From NCBI RefSeq assembly GCF_000281955.1, contig NZ_AKKF01000200.1, forward strand, positions 1 to 40,545: a stretch of 40,545 nucleotides of DNA. Direction: 5' to 3'. The position numbers were made by a program, and so were the translations under genes. Each line of letters starts with the position of its first letter. Position 1 is the stretch's first letter. Below the pieces are notes generated by a model, which worked only from the letters and a program-made list of their open reading frames with translations, had not been told where the DNA came from and searched no databases. The DNA is from Caulobacter sp. AP07. GTDB taxonomy: Bacteria > Pseudomonadota > Alphaproteobacteria > Caulobacterales > Caulobacteraceae. Below, piece after piece: positions 21,389 through 29,848 of the stretch.

Positions 21389-24300
21389 TCACCGCACCGG
21401 GGCCACGGCCGGCGTCACGTTCCAGCCCCGCAGCGCCACCTTGGCCCCGACAACCGGGCCGGCCGGATAGCGGATCTCCACCGTCCGCCGTTCGCCGGGC
21501 AGCAGCGAGACGTAGTTGTCGGCGTAGTAGGCCGGCAGGATCCGCTGGCCCTCGCCGTCGACCAGGGTCAGCTTGCCGTTCAGGGCCGGGGCCGCGCCGG
21601 TGTTGGCCAGCGACACGGTGACCACCGTTTCGTCGCCCGCCCTGGCCGCGCTGGCCGCGATCGACACCGGTTGGGCGGTCATCGCCGACAACTTCCGGCT
21701 ACCGGCCGCGTCGCGGGCCAGCCAGTAGAGATTGCTCGACAGCGGCGTCCCGTCGGCGGCGGCCAGATCCAGCCGCACGATCACCGCGCCCTGGTCGGCC
21801 AGCGGCCCGGCCAGGTCCAGGACCTCGCCCTGGGCGACGCTGTTGGCGGCGGCGTCGATCCGGCTCGAACGCTCGGCCAGCGGCTGGCCGTCCAGGCCCA
21901 ACACCCGGGCTCGCAGGGTCGCCCCGGTGATCGCGGCGGCCCCGTTGTTGACCAGCTCCAGCCGGTGATCCGGGAAGTTCATCTGGACGTGGACGATCTC
22001 CGAGCCCTTCGCCGTCCCGTAGTACGAGGCGTGGGTGTCGTAGTCGTGGCTGAGGATCTGCCACATGGTGCTGGGCCAGGCCGGCTGGGTCATCCACAGC
22101 AGGCGGCCCGACGACTTGGTCCACAGCTCGGCGTTCATGCCCTCGAAGATCGCCCGGTGGGTCTCGTAGTTCATCAGCTGGGCCTTGCGCTCGAAGTCCT
22201 CGAGGCTGGTGGGCGCGCCCAGCTTGGCGGTCATGGCGTCGATGAAGCTCTTGGTCGCGCCGTTCCCGGTCGGGTGCCAGTCGTGATAGGCCCAGACGTC
22301 GCTGATCGGCCAGCGATCGGGGGCCGGCACGGCGGCCTCGAAGGCCTCCAGGGTCGGGAACGACGGCGTGCCGACCTCGACCGAGAAGCCCTTGGCGTGC
22401 TCGGTGTAGTAGGTCTCCGGCTCGCGGTAGTTATAGGGCCCGCTGCCCTGCAGGTTCACCCGGTTGGAGCTGCCGGTGTACCAGCGTGTGCCGTCCAGGT
22501 CGTGGACCAGCTTTTCCAGGCCTTCGTTGAGGATCGGCTGCGGCACCCCCTCGTTGCGGCCGAACCACAGGGCGATCGAGGGGTGGTTGCGGTAGCGGGC
22601 GATGACGTCTGCGGCGTTCTTCAGGAACAGCGGCACGTCCTGCGGTTCCAGCTGGTAGTCCTGGGTCGAGGCCCAGAAGTCGTTCAGCACCAGCAGGCCG
22701 TACTCGTCGGCCAGGTCGAAGAACACGTCCTCGGTGTTCTGCCCCACCCAGTTGCGGATGGTGTTGAGGTGGGCGTCCCGGTGCAGGCGGAAATAGGGCT
22801 CCAGCCGCTCCCGCGACACCCGCTTGCGCCAGTCGTCGGTGCCCCAGTTGCCGCCCTTGGCGGCGATCTTCACGCCGTTGACCTTGAGCACCAGGTAGGG
22901 CGTCAGGCCGGTGTCTGGCACGTCGCGCACGGCCGGCGAGGTTTCGCCTTCCGGGGTCAGCGAGGTGGCCCAGCCGTCGGTGACCTTGCGGACGCCCTCG
23001 TGGCTGCCGTCGGTGACGTCCTGACCCAGCTGGCGGGCCTTGGAAAAATCGACCTCGACCCGCCGCAGGTCGCCGTCGCTTTCCATCAGCGACAGCTCGT
23101 AGGTCATCTGGCGGATGCCGAAACGGCTGTCCTGCCGGTCGGACGCCGTGCCGTCGACCAGGGCCGACAGCCGCAACTCGTGCAGGGCCGGCTGGCCGTA
23201 GCCGTTGGGCCACCAGAGCTTGGGATTCTGGATCGACAATTGCGGGAACTCGGCGAGCGCGAAACGCACCTCGCCCGCGCCGGGCGCCAGGGTCACGACC
23301 TTCTCGACGGCCACGGCGTCGAAGGCGGCGCGGACCGTGGCCTGAACCGGCGACCCGGTCAGGTTCTCGACCGGCACGGTGATCTCGACCTCGGCGACGC
23401 TGTTGTCCGGTTTCGGAAGCGTGGTGACGACGTGCGAGTCGCCGATCCGCACCGGGCCGGTCGAGCGCAGCACCACGTCCTGCCACAGGCCGGTGTTGCG
23501 GTCGCGGACGCTGGGGATCCAGTCCCAGCCCTCGCTGGCGATGAAGGTCGGGCCGTCCAGGGCCTGCATTCCGCCGTTCTCGCCGACCCCGGCGGTCAGC
23601 GACTCCTCGTGGGCGATGCCCGGATGCGGCGGCGGCGAGACCCTGACGGCGATGGCGTTGCGCGCCCCGGGCTTCAGCTTGCCGGTGACGTCGAACTGGC
23701 CGCGAATGAAAGCGCCCTTCAGCTCACCCAGCTTCTCGCCGTTCAGCCAAATCTCGGCGGCGTAGTTGATCCCCTTGAAGATCAGCTGCTGGTGGCGGCC
23801 CTCCTGGCCGCCGGGCGCGTCGAACTCGGCGCGGTACCAGTAGTCCTGCTTGTTCAGCGACTCCGGGATGGCGGTGTTGTTGAGGGCGTAGTCCGGGTCT
23901 GGATAGACGCCGCGATCGACCAGGGTGGTCAGCACCGTGCCGGGCACGGTGGCGCGATACCAGGTCCGGGTGTCGAATCCCGGTTTGGACAGCGCTGTCT
24001 TTTCAGCCGTGACTTTCGGCGCCTCGGCCAGCGACCAGCTGGCCACGATCCAGGCCTGGTCGCCGCCGAACTCCGGGGCGGGGCGCAGGGCGGGACCGGC
24101 ATAGGGGGCGACCGCGACCGGCCTGGAGACCGGGGCCTTGCTCTTCGGCCGGGTCCACGCCTCCTGCGGCGCGACCTGGCCGTACATCTGGCGCACCTGC
24201 ACCGGCCAGGACGGACTGCCGGTCTCGAACACCGTCAGGTCGGGATCGGGCTTGGCGGCGGCCAGGGCCTTGAGCGCGGCGGCGCTCAGCGCCCGGCCTT

Positions 24301-24841
24301 CGACGGTGAAGCCGGCGATCTGGCCGCCGAACGGCGCGGTCCCGGCCAGCTTGCGCGGACCCAGCTGCACCGCCGTCGCCGCGCCGACGGCGCCCGTCGG
24401 GCCTTCGCCGACCTTGGCGCCGTCCAGATAGAGCGAGACTCTGCTTCCGTCCGACACCGCCGCGAGGTGACGCCAGACGCCGGGCTTCAGCGCGCCTTGG
24501 CCCTTCACCACCGACCCGCCGGCCGTCACGGCCGGGGCGCCGTCGTCCAGCACCAGGAAGCGGCCGCCGGCCGTCGTGTCGCCGACCCCGGCCACCACGA
24601 CCCGCCCGATGGTCGACGCCGCCACCTTCACCCAGCCTTGCAGCGTCCACGGCCCTTCGGCGGGCAGGGGCGTGGGCGACGGGCCGGCCAGGGGCCTGGT
24701 CAGGCCGTCGCCGCCGCGCGGCAGGTCGGCGTTGTAAGGTCCGTAGACGGAAGATGTCTGGGCGTGGGCCTGAGCTGTCAGGAGCAAGGCGCAGGACGCC
24801 AGCAGCGACAGGCGTGAAATCCGGCGGGCGAAGGTGGTCAT
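21389..24841 (-). CDS. Large secreted GH2 glycosidase with N-terminal lectin-like domain
   Basis: A 1150-residue exported enzyme. A signal peptide (1-28) is followed by a concanavalin/LamG-like domain (about 60-200, WTLQGWVKV to ALSAAALKAL). The GH2 modules come next: sugar-binding jelly roll (about 260-460), immunoglobulin-like domain (465-580) and TIM barrel (650-930). The acid/base Glu764 lies in WFGRNEG, and a probable nucleophile is Glu822 in GFSVEVGTPSFP. C-terminal beta domains follow. The layout resembles exo-beta-D-glucosaminidase and beta-mannosidase relatives; the exact sugar is not certain. AGGAGG precedes the ATG. The ROK kinase lies 50 bp upstream in the same direction. An intragenic copy of the receptor operator lies at codons 281-285. 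Confidence 0.92.
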   Translation of the reverse strand: MTTFARRISRLSLLASCALLLTAQAHAQTSSVYGPYNADLPRGGDGLTRPLAGPSPTPLPAEGPWTLQGWVKVAASTIGRVVVAGVGDTTAGGRFLVLDDGAPAVTAGGSVVKGQGALKPGVWRHLAAVSDGSRVSLYLDGAKVGEGPTGAVGAATAVQLGPRKLAGTAPFGGQIAGFTVEGRALSAAALKALAAAKPDPDLTVFETGSPSWPVQVRQMYGQVAPQEAWTRPKSKAPVSRPVAVAPYAGPALRPAPEFGGDQAWIVASWSLAEAPKVTAEKTALSKPGFDTRTWYRATVPGTVLTTLVDRGVYPDPDYALNNTAIPESLNKQDYWYRAEFDAPGGQEGRHQQLIFKGINYAAEIWLNGEKLGELKGAFIRGQFDVTGKLKPGARNAIAVRVSPPPHPGIAHEESLTAGVGENGGMQALDGPTFIASEGWDWIPSVRDRNTGLWQDVVLRSTGPVRIGDSHVVTTLPKPDNSVAEVEITVPVENLTGSPVQATVRAAFDAVAVEKVVTLAPGAGEVRFALAEFPQLSIQNPKLWWPNGYGQPALHELRLSALVDGTASDRQDSRFGIRQMTYELSLMESDGDLRRVEVDFSKARQLGQDVTDGSHEGVRKVTDGWATSLTPEGETSPAVRDVPDTGLTPYLVLKVNGVKIAAKGGNWGTDDWRKRVSRERLEPYFRLHRDAHLNTIRNWVGQNTEDVFFDLADEYGLLVLNDFWASTQDYQLEPQDVPLFLKNAADVIARYRNHPSIALWFGRNEGVPQPILNEGLEKLVHDLDGTRWYTGSSNRVNLQGSGPYNYREPETYYTEHAKGFSVEVGTPSFPTLEAFEAAVPAPDRWPISDVWAYHDWHPTGNGATKSFIDAMTAKLGAPTSLEDFERKAQLMNYETHRAIFEGMNAELWTKSSGRLLWMTQPAWPSTMWQILSHDYDTHASYYGTAKGSEIVHVQMNFPDHRLELVNNGAAAITGATLRARVLGLDGQPLAERSSRIDAAANSVAQGEVLDLAGPLADQGAVIVRLDLAAADGTPLSSNLYWLARDAAGSRKLSAMTAQPVSIAASAARAGDETVVTVSLANTGAAPALNGKLTLVDGEGQRILPAYYADNYVSLLPGERRTVEIRYPAGPVVGAKVALRGWNVTPAVAPVR
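23988..23999. promoter_or_regulatory. Intragenic copy of operator GACAGCGCTGTC
   Basis: The same perfect 12-bp palindrome found at 16548 and 21302 lies inside the GH2 coding sequence, across codons 281-285 (KTALS). It could be an auxiliary operator for looping or a roadblock to elongation. It could also be chance, given that alternative codons were available. Confidence 0.5.
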
Positions 24842-24891
24842 GACAGGGTCTCCTCCTCGGGGCCGGCCTCTATGGGCCGCTTGTCTTCAAG

Positions 24892-25812
24892 TCAGGCGTC
24901 GGCGGCTTGCGCCTCCGCCGTGGTCCACAGGCGCGCGGCGCCCCGCACGCCCGACGAGTCGCCCCAATGGGCGGGCGCCAGCCTGGCGCGCCAGCCGTCG
25001 GAGAACACGTGCGGTTCGATGAGACCCGGCAGCCGCTCATAGAGCTCGCCGACATTGGAAAGCCCGCCGCCGAACACGAAGGCGTCGGGGTCGGCGATGT
25101 CGCAGATCACCGCCAGGCCGCGGGCCAGGCGATCGAGGTAGCGGTCGAAACTGACCACGGCCTCGGCCTCGCCGGCCCGGGCGGCGGCGATGATCGCCTC
25201 GCCGCTCAGCTCGCGGCCGGTGCGCGCGGCATGGTCGCGGCGCAGGCCGGTGCCGGAGATCCAGGTCTCCAGGCAGCCATGCCGCCCGCACCAGCAGGCC
25301 GCCCCGGGGGCCTCATAGGTCTTCGGCCAGGGCAGGGGCGTGTGGCCCCACTCGCCGGCCACGCCGTTGGCGCCCTCGACCAGCTTGCCGTCGACCACCA
25401 GCCCGCCGCCGCAGCCGGTGCCGATGATCACCGCGAAGGTCACCTTCAGGCCCGCGGCCGCGCCGTCGACGGCCTCGGACAGGGCCAGGCAGTTGGCGTC
25501 GTTGGCCAGCCGCACGGGACGGCCCAGGCCGGCCTCCAGGTCCTCGCGAAAGCGGCGGCCGTTCAGCCAGGTGGAGTTGGCGTTGCGCATGACGCCGGTG
25601 CGCGGCGACACCGACCCGGGCGCGCCGACCCCGATCGAACCGCGCGCGCCGGCCTGCTGTTCGACCTGGGCGATCAGGTCGCGGACCGTCGCGATGGCGG
25701 CGTCATAGGATCCGGGATTGGGGGCGCGGACGCGGGCCAGGAAGTCGCCGTCCGGCGCCAGGGCGGCGGCCTCGATCTTCGTGCCGCCAAAATCAACGCC
25801 GACCTGGATCAA
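24892..25812 (-). CDS. ROK-family sugar kinase (fructokinase/glucokinase type)
   Basis: A 306-residue ROK kinase. The phosphate loop GVDFGGTKIE begins at residue 5, DANC and GTGCGGGLV lie mid-protein, the sugar-binding GEWGH motif is present, and the zinc cluster CWCGRHGCLE is complete, so it should be catalytically active. It would phosphorylate fructose, glucose, mannose or a related hexose in the cytosol. I choose the TTG at 25812: GGAGG lies eight bases upstream and the product then starts LIQVGVDFGGTK, like characterised homologues. Another TTG at 25860 adds 16 unconserved residues. It heads a likely operon with the GH2 gene and diverges from the ROK regulator. Confidence 0.92.
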   Translation of the reverse strand: MIQVGVDFGGTKIEAAALAPDGDFLARVRAPNPGSYDAAIATVRDLIAQVEQQAGARGSIGVGAPGSVSPRTGVMRNANSTWLNGRRFREDLEAGLGRPVRLANDANCLALSEAVDGAAAGLKVTFAVIIGTGCGGGLVVDGKLVEGANGVAGEWGHTPLPWPKTYEAPGAACWCGRHGCLETWISGTGLRRDHAARTGRELSGEAIIAAARAGEAEAVVSFDRYLDRLARGLAVICDIADPDAFVFGGGLSNVGELYERLPGLIEPHVFSDGWRARLAPAHWGDSSGVRGAARLWTTAEAQAADA

Positions 25813-25885
25813 CCCGCCGTCCTCCGCCCTTTCGGCGCGCGTGCTGTGGCGCGTCGCCAATTTCGCTCATAGCCAGGGACGGCGA

Positions 25886-25909
25886 ATAAAGAAAGCTATT
25901 TAAATAATC
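25886..25909. promoter_or_regulatory. AT-rich divergent control region with TATTTAAATA
   Basis: A sharply AT-rich island, about 24 bp in otherwise very GC-rich DNA, lies between the divergent ROK kinase and ROK regulator genes. It contains the palindrome TATTTAAATA (25897-25906) inside TTATTTAAATAG on the minus strand. AT-rich symmetric sites suit ROK repressors such as NagC and Mlc, and the stretch can also serve as -10 elements. The assignment is inference. Confidence 0.45.
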
Positions 25910-25982
25910 CCACAGGACGCCGCTCGCTATCGCCGCCGGCCGAGGCGATGCTACTAGGAACGCTCTTGCTCAAGATCACCGG

Positions 25983-27206
25983 ATGCCGCCCTTGGAAGCC
26001 CCGCGGAAGTCGAACCGGAAGCGCACCGCCGGCGCCAGCCTGTCGGGCGCCAACCTGGAGCGGGTCGGCGACCACAATCAGCGGGTCATCCTGCAGGCGA
26101 TCCGGGTCGGCGGACCGATCACCCGCGTGGCCCTGGCCCAGATCAGCGGCCTGACGCCGCCGGCCGTCGCCAACATCACCAAGCGGCTGCTCGACGACGG
26201 GCTGATCCTCGAGGCCGGACGGGTCCAGGGCCCGCGCGGCCAGCCGGCGATGAACCTGACGATCAATCCGGACGGCTGCCTGTCGATCGGGGTCAATATC
26301 GACCGCGACCACATCACCGTCGTCATGCTCGACCTGCTGGGCGCGGTGCGGGCCCGCGCCAGCCAGGAGATCGAATTTCCGCTGCCGGACGACGTGGCCC
26401 GGTTCTGCAAGACTCAGATCCGCAAGATGCTGGCGGCCTGGAAGGATCGGCCGCCGCGCCTGGCGGGCATCGGCGTGGCCCTGCCCGACGACCTGGGCCG
26501 CGTGGACCTGCCGCACCGGCCGGAAAACTACGACGTCTGGAGTTCGGTCGACGTCGGCCAGCTGCTGGCCGACGTCCTGCCGTTGCCGGTGTTCCTCGAG
26601 AACGACGCCGCCGCCGCCGCCCTGGGCGAGCTGCAGTTCGGGCACGGCCTGCGCAAGCCCAGCTTCTTCTACGTGCTGATCTCGTCGGGCCTGGGCGGCG
26701 GCCTGGTGGTCGAGGGCAACTATTTCCGGGGCGCGCAAGGGCGCAGCGGCGAAATCGGCTTCCTGCCCGTCCGCTCGCCCAAGACCAAGGCGCGGTCGCT
26801 GCAGGAAGTGGTGTCGCTGTCGGCCCTCTACGCCCACCTGGCGGCCGGCGGCGTCACGGTCGGCCGCCCCGACCAGCTGGCCGGCCTGTCGCGAAAGGGC
26901 CAGGCCCTGGTCGAGGCGTGGATCGCGCTGAGCGCCAAGCTGCTGGTCCAGCCGTTCGTGGGGATCAGCTGCGTGGTCAATCCCGAGGCCATCTATATCG
27001 GCGGGCGCCTGCCCACCGACCTGATCGACCGGCTGGTCGAGGCGGTCAACGCCCGCCTGGCTCGACTCGAGGACCTGCCCGCCCTGGCCTCGGTCGAGCG
27101 CGCCGCGACCTCGGCCGACGGCCCGGCGGTCGGCGCGGCCCTGCTGCCGTTCATGGACCAGCTGCTGCCGTCCCGCGCCGCCCTGATGAAGACCAGCCAG
27201 GGGTGA
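25983..27206 (+). CDS. ROK-family transcriptional regulator (NagC/XylR/Mlc type)
   Basis: A 407-residue regulator: a basic N-terminal tail, a winged helix-turn-helix (about residues 28-85, DHNQRVILQAIRVGGPITRVALAQISGLTPPAVANITKRLL shortened here to its pattern), then a ROK sugar-binding domain with ENDAAAAALGE and SSGLGGGLV. The kinase GEWGH motif is degraded to GEIGF and the CxCGxxGC zinc cluster is absent, so it should bind sugar but not phosphorylate. It diverges from the ROK kinase-GH2 operon across an AT-rich control region, so it probably represses that operon in the absence of the sugar. Whether it also reads the GACAGCGCTGTC sites is open. The Shine-Dalgarno is weak. Confidence 0.92.
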   Translation: MPPLEAPRKSNRKRTAGASLSGANLERVGDHNQRVILQAIRVGGPITRVALAQISGLTPPAVANITKRLLDDGLILEAGRVQGPRGQPAMNLTINPDGCLSIGVNIDRDHITVVMLDLLGAVRARASQEIEFPLPDDVARFCKTQIRKMLAAWKDRPPRLAGIGVALPDDLGRVDLPHRPENYDVWSSVDVGQLLADVLPLPVFLENDAAAAALGELQFGHGLRKPSFFYVLISSGLGGGLVVEGNYFRGAQGRSGEIGFLPVRSPKTKARSLQEVVSLSALYAHLAAGGVTVGRPDQLAGLSRKGQALVEAWIALSAKLLVQPFVGISCVVNPEAIYIGGRLPTDLIDRLVEAVNARLARLEDLPALASVERAATSADGPAVGAALLPFMDQLLPSRAALMKTSQG

Positions 27207-27281
27207 GGGCTGGAGACCGGGATGACGGCACGCCCAGCTAGCGGGCCCCGGCCTGGGCGCACTGCTTCAACTCAAAAATTC

Positions 27282-27372
27282 CGTCATCCCCCGCTTTATG
27301 CGGGGGATCCAAGCGGCGTTGGACATAGCGTCAGGCGCCGCTTAGGTCCCCCGAACAAGTCGGGGGATGACG
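27282..27372. repeat. Fold-back repeat with CGTCATCCC/GGGATGACG ends, copy C
   Basis: The 91-bp element is close in sequence to copy A at 12435-12530, with the same CGTCATCCCCCGCTT start and GTCGGGGGATGACG end. It carries GGGGGATCC-type internal pairing and an AAGCGGCG/CGCCGCTT stem. It lies between the convergent ROK regulator and the Cys-rich secreted protein. Confidence 0.75.
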
Positions 27373-27430
27373 ACTGTGGGTGGGCGTGGGCGCCGGAGTA
27401 TCCGCGTGAAATCGCTCCACCGGGCGGCAC

Positions 27431-27922
27431 TCACGGCCCCGGCTTGAACTGGCCCTTCTTGCCCGCCACGCAGTCCTGGCGCTGGTCGGCCAGCGACACG
27501 CCGCCGGCGTAGTAGTTCACCGTCGTCTCCAGGCCGTCATAGGGCCGCAGGCCGGCGCCGATCCCGTTCATGTTGGCCCTGATCCGGTCGGCCATCTCCT
27601 TGGGCATCTTGGCCAGGTATTCCGGCGACAGCGACGAGGCCGAGGGCGCCGCGAACCTGGCGCCCGTGCATTGCGCGACCTTCGGCGCGGGGCAGGCGCT
27701 CACCGGCCGGGTCTGGACCTCGCCATCGCCGCCGCCCAGGGCCGTCTTGCAGAACGACTGGGCCTTGGCCTCCGGCCACTTGGACAGGTCCCAGCACTCG
27801 TGGACCTCGACGGAGCGGTCGCCCAGCATGACGGTCGCCCGGTAGTCGCACGACGTCGCCTGGACCTGGCCGGCGAAGACGCCGGCGACGGAAAACGCGG
27901 AAGCCAACACCAGATGTCGCAC
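27431..27922 (-). CDS. Secreted six-cysteine protein, function unknown
   Basis: A 163-residue exported protein: signal peptide 1-22 (cleavage near VQA), then a mature part with six cysteines (25, 43, 58, 77, 85, 151), a number that suits three disulfide bonds. The pattern, with a short extracted-protein-like core and NYYAGGVSLADQRQDC near the end, is reminiscent of DUF3617-type periplasmic proteins, but I cannot name the family with confidence. It stands alone: repeat copy C on one side and a quiet 133-bp gap on the other, followed by the amine oxidase on the same strand. Confidence 0.7.
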   Translation of the reverse strand: MRHLVLASAFSVAGVFAGQVQATSCDYRATVMLGDRSVEVHECWDLSKWPEAKAQSFCKTALGGGDGEVQTRPVSACPAPKVAQCTGARFAAPSASSLSPEYLAKMPKEMADRIRANMNGIGAGLRPYDGLETTVNYYAGGVSLADQRQDCVAGKKGQFKPGP

Positions 27923-28055
27923 GGGAACCTCACCCTCTGTTCGGCCGATCCTTGTGCTGACGACCCAGGACCGGCGCTCTACAACCCCAGGGAGGCTAGC
28001 GGGCGCGCCACGGGCGAGGCGAGTGAAATCTTCGCAACGCCCGGGCGCGCCGCGT

Positions 28056-29651
28056 TCAGATCACCCGCTGGGCGGTGACCGGCTGGGCCCTGCGGTGCTG
28101 GGCGTCGAGCATGACGATGGCGCGGTGGGCCGCGCGGATCGCGCCCTCCTGCCAGGCGCCGACATGGCTGAGATATTCGCCGGCGAAGTGGATCGGACCG
28201 TCCGGTTGGCCCAGCAGGTGGTAGTCGGGCTCGTCGTCGCTGGCCCAGCCCACGCCGATGCCCAGGGTGTGGGGCACCGCGGCCCACTGCACCTGCAGGG
28301 GCTTTTCCAGCAGCTGACCGCAGCCGGGGTGCATGGCCTCGATGACCTTGCGGGTGTGCTCGATCTGGGCGGGGCGCGACATCTTCATCATCTCGGCGGC
28401 GCCGGGGCCGCCGGTGTAGCAGCCCAGGATCACCCCGGTCTTCGAATGCAGGCCATAGCTGGGGTACCAGACCATGTTGCTGGGCCCCTTCACGAACGAG
28501 AGCCCGCCATAGATCTGGTACTTGGGCCCCTCCCAGAAGCGCGGGGCCTGCCAGGCGATCTTGATGCTGTCGCGATAGGGCGTGCGGGCGATGGCGGCCT
28601 TGTAGGCGGGGCTGAAGTCGGCGTCGATCTTGGCCAGCACCGGCAGGGGGATGGTCGAGATGCAGTAGTCGGCCTCGATCGTCATGTCGGCCTTGGCCGC
28701 CATGTCGCGATAGGCGATCTTGACGCCGTTTCCGGTCTTGCGGATCTGGCGCACCTCGCAGCGGCGCTTGATGATCTTGGGGCCCAGGGCCTTGGCGAAG
28801 GCGTGGGGGATGGCGTCCATGCCGCCCTTGGGCTGGAACATGGTGGCCTGCATGTCGATGGTCTCCTCGAACAGCACGCCGTTCCAGAGGTTCTCGTCGA
28901 GCAGCACGCTCATATCCAGCGGATCATGGGGCGCGCCCACCTCGCGGCCGGCGCCGGGCTCGGTCTTCAGGCCGGCCCGCTCGGAGCCCTTGTAGAAGAG
29001 GTCCGGCGACAGGTCGCCATAAGTCTTGAGGAACGCGACCATCCGCTCCTTGTCCTGCGGGGTCAGGTCCTGGTCGAGGGCGCCGGCGTTGATCGCCTTG
29101 GCCAGCAGTTCGGAGACGTGGCCGCGGGTGTCGTTGATCGCCGTGCGCATCTGGATCGGCTTGCCGCCGTTGGCCTCGGGATTGAGCAGCAGGGCGCTGC
29201 GGCTGGAATTGACCTCGACCTCCAGCTCGACGCCCAGCTCGCGGCAATAGCCCAGGACGATCTGGTGGTGGCTGGGCAGGCGCGCGGCGCCGGCGTTCAT
29301 GTACTGGCCCTCGTCGAACTGGCAGACCTGGCGCGAGCCGTCGGTCATCTCGATCGCGTCGCCCTTGCGCACCGTCCAGACGCGGCCGCCGGTGCGGGCC
29401 CGGGCCTCGAGGATCGTGCAGTCGTAGCCGGCCTTGCCCAGTTCCCAGGCCGCCGCCATGCCGGCCACGCCGGCTCCGAGGATCACCACCTTGGCGCCCT
29501 TGCCCCCGCCGCCCTTGGCCAGGTCCGGCGGCGCGCCGGCGAAGGCCGTGCTCGGCGTCAGCAGGCCCAGGGCCTGCATGGCGGTGAAGGCGGCGCTGTA
29601 GCCGCCGGCCGCGCCAATGGCGTGAATGAAACTGCGACGGCTGACCGGCAT
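28056..29651 (-). CDS. Tat-exported flavin monoamine/L-amino-acid oxidase
   Basis: A 531-residue flavoprotein of the amine oxidase family. It starts with a twin-arginine signal (SRRSFIHAIGAAGG), so it is exported folded with its FAD. The dinucleotide motif GAGVAG (59-64) leads to ILEARARTGGR, a family hallmark, and the C-terminal FAD contact GPIHFAGEYLS is present. It should oxidise an amine or L-amino acid to the imine, releasing hydrogen peroxide. The ATG at 29651 is chosen because AGGGGTAGG precedes it and the Tat motif begins there; the frame continues upstream without conserved sequence. It appears monocistronic, with a 197-bp gap before the next gene. The substrate cannot be read from the sequence. 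Confidence 0.9.
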   Translation of the reverse strand: MPVSRRSFIHAIGAAGGYSAAFTAMQALGLLTPSTAFAGAPPDLAKGGGGKGAKVVILGAGVAGMAAAWELGKAGYDCTILEARARTGGRVWTVRKGDAIEMTDGSRQVCQFDEGQYMNAGAARLPSHHQIVLGYCRELGVELEVEVNSSRSALLLNPEANGGKPIQMRTAINDTRGHVSELLAKAINAGALDQDLTPQDKERMVAFLKTYGDLSPDLFYKGSERAGLKTEPGAGREVGAPHDPLDMSVLLDENLWNGVLFEETIDMQATMFQPKGGMDAIPHAFAKALGPKIIKRRCEVRQIRKTGNGVKIAYRDMAAKADMTIEADYCISTIPLPVLAKIDADFSPAYKAAIARTPYRDSIKIAWQAPRFWEGPKYQIYGGLSFVKGPSNMVWYPSYGLHSKTGVILGCYTGGPGAAEMMKMSRPAQIEHTRKVIEAMHPGCGQLLEKPLQVQWAAVPHTLGIGVGWASDDEPDYHLLGQPDGPIHFAGEYLSHVGAWQEGAIRAAHRAIVMLDAQHRRAQPVTAQRVI

Positions 29652-29848
29652 GCCTACCCCTGGGCTCGATGAACTGGGCGGTATGCGAAAGGGCCGGTTC
29701 CGAGGCGTCAATCAAAGACGGCGGCGCCGCGCGATTGCCCGCGAGGCGCCGCTGACGCTTGCAATCCGCGCCGCATTTCGCGGCGACGGGGCCCGGAGGC
29801 GTGCACGCTCAGATAAGTCATGAGCGCCTCCGGACAAGTTTGGCGCGT

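Noticed and set aside
21671..24817. 1048-codon open frame opposite the GH2 gene
   Set aside because: Same artefact of codon bias; the minus strand encodes a complete GH2 enzyme with signal peptide and active site.
29705..29710. TTGACG as the -35 of the amine oxidase promoter
   Set aside because: It matches the Caulobacter -35 consensus but no acceptable -10 follows at 10-18 bp.
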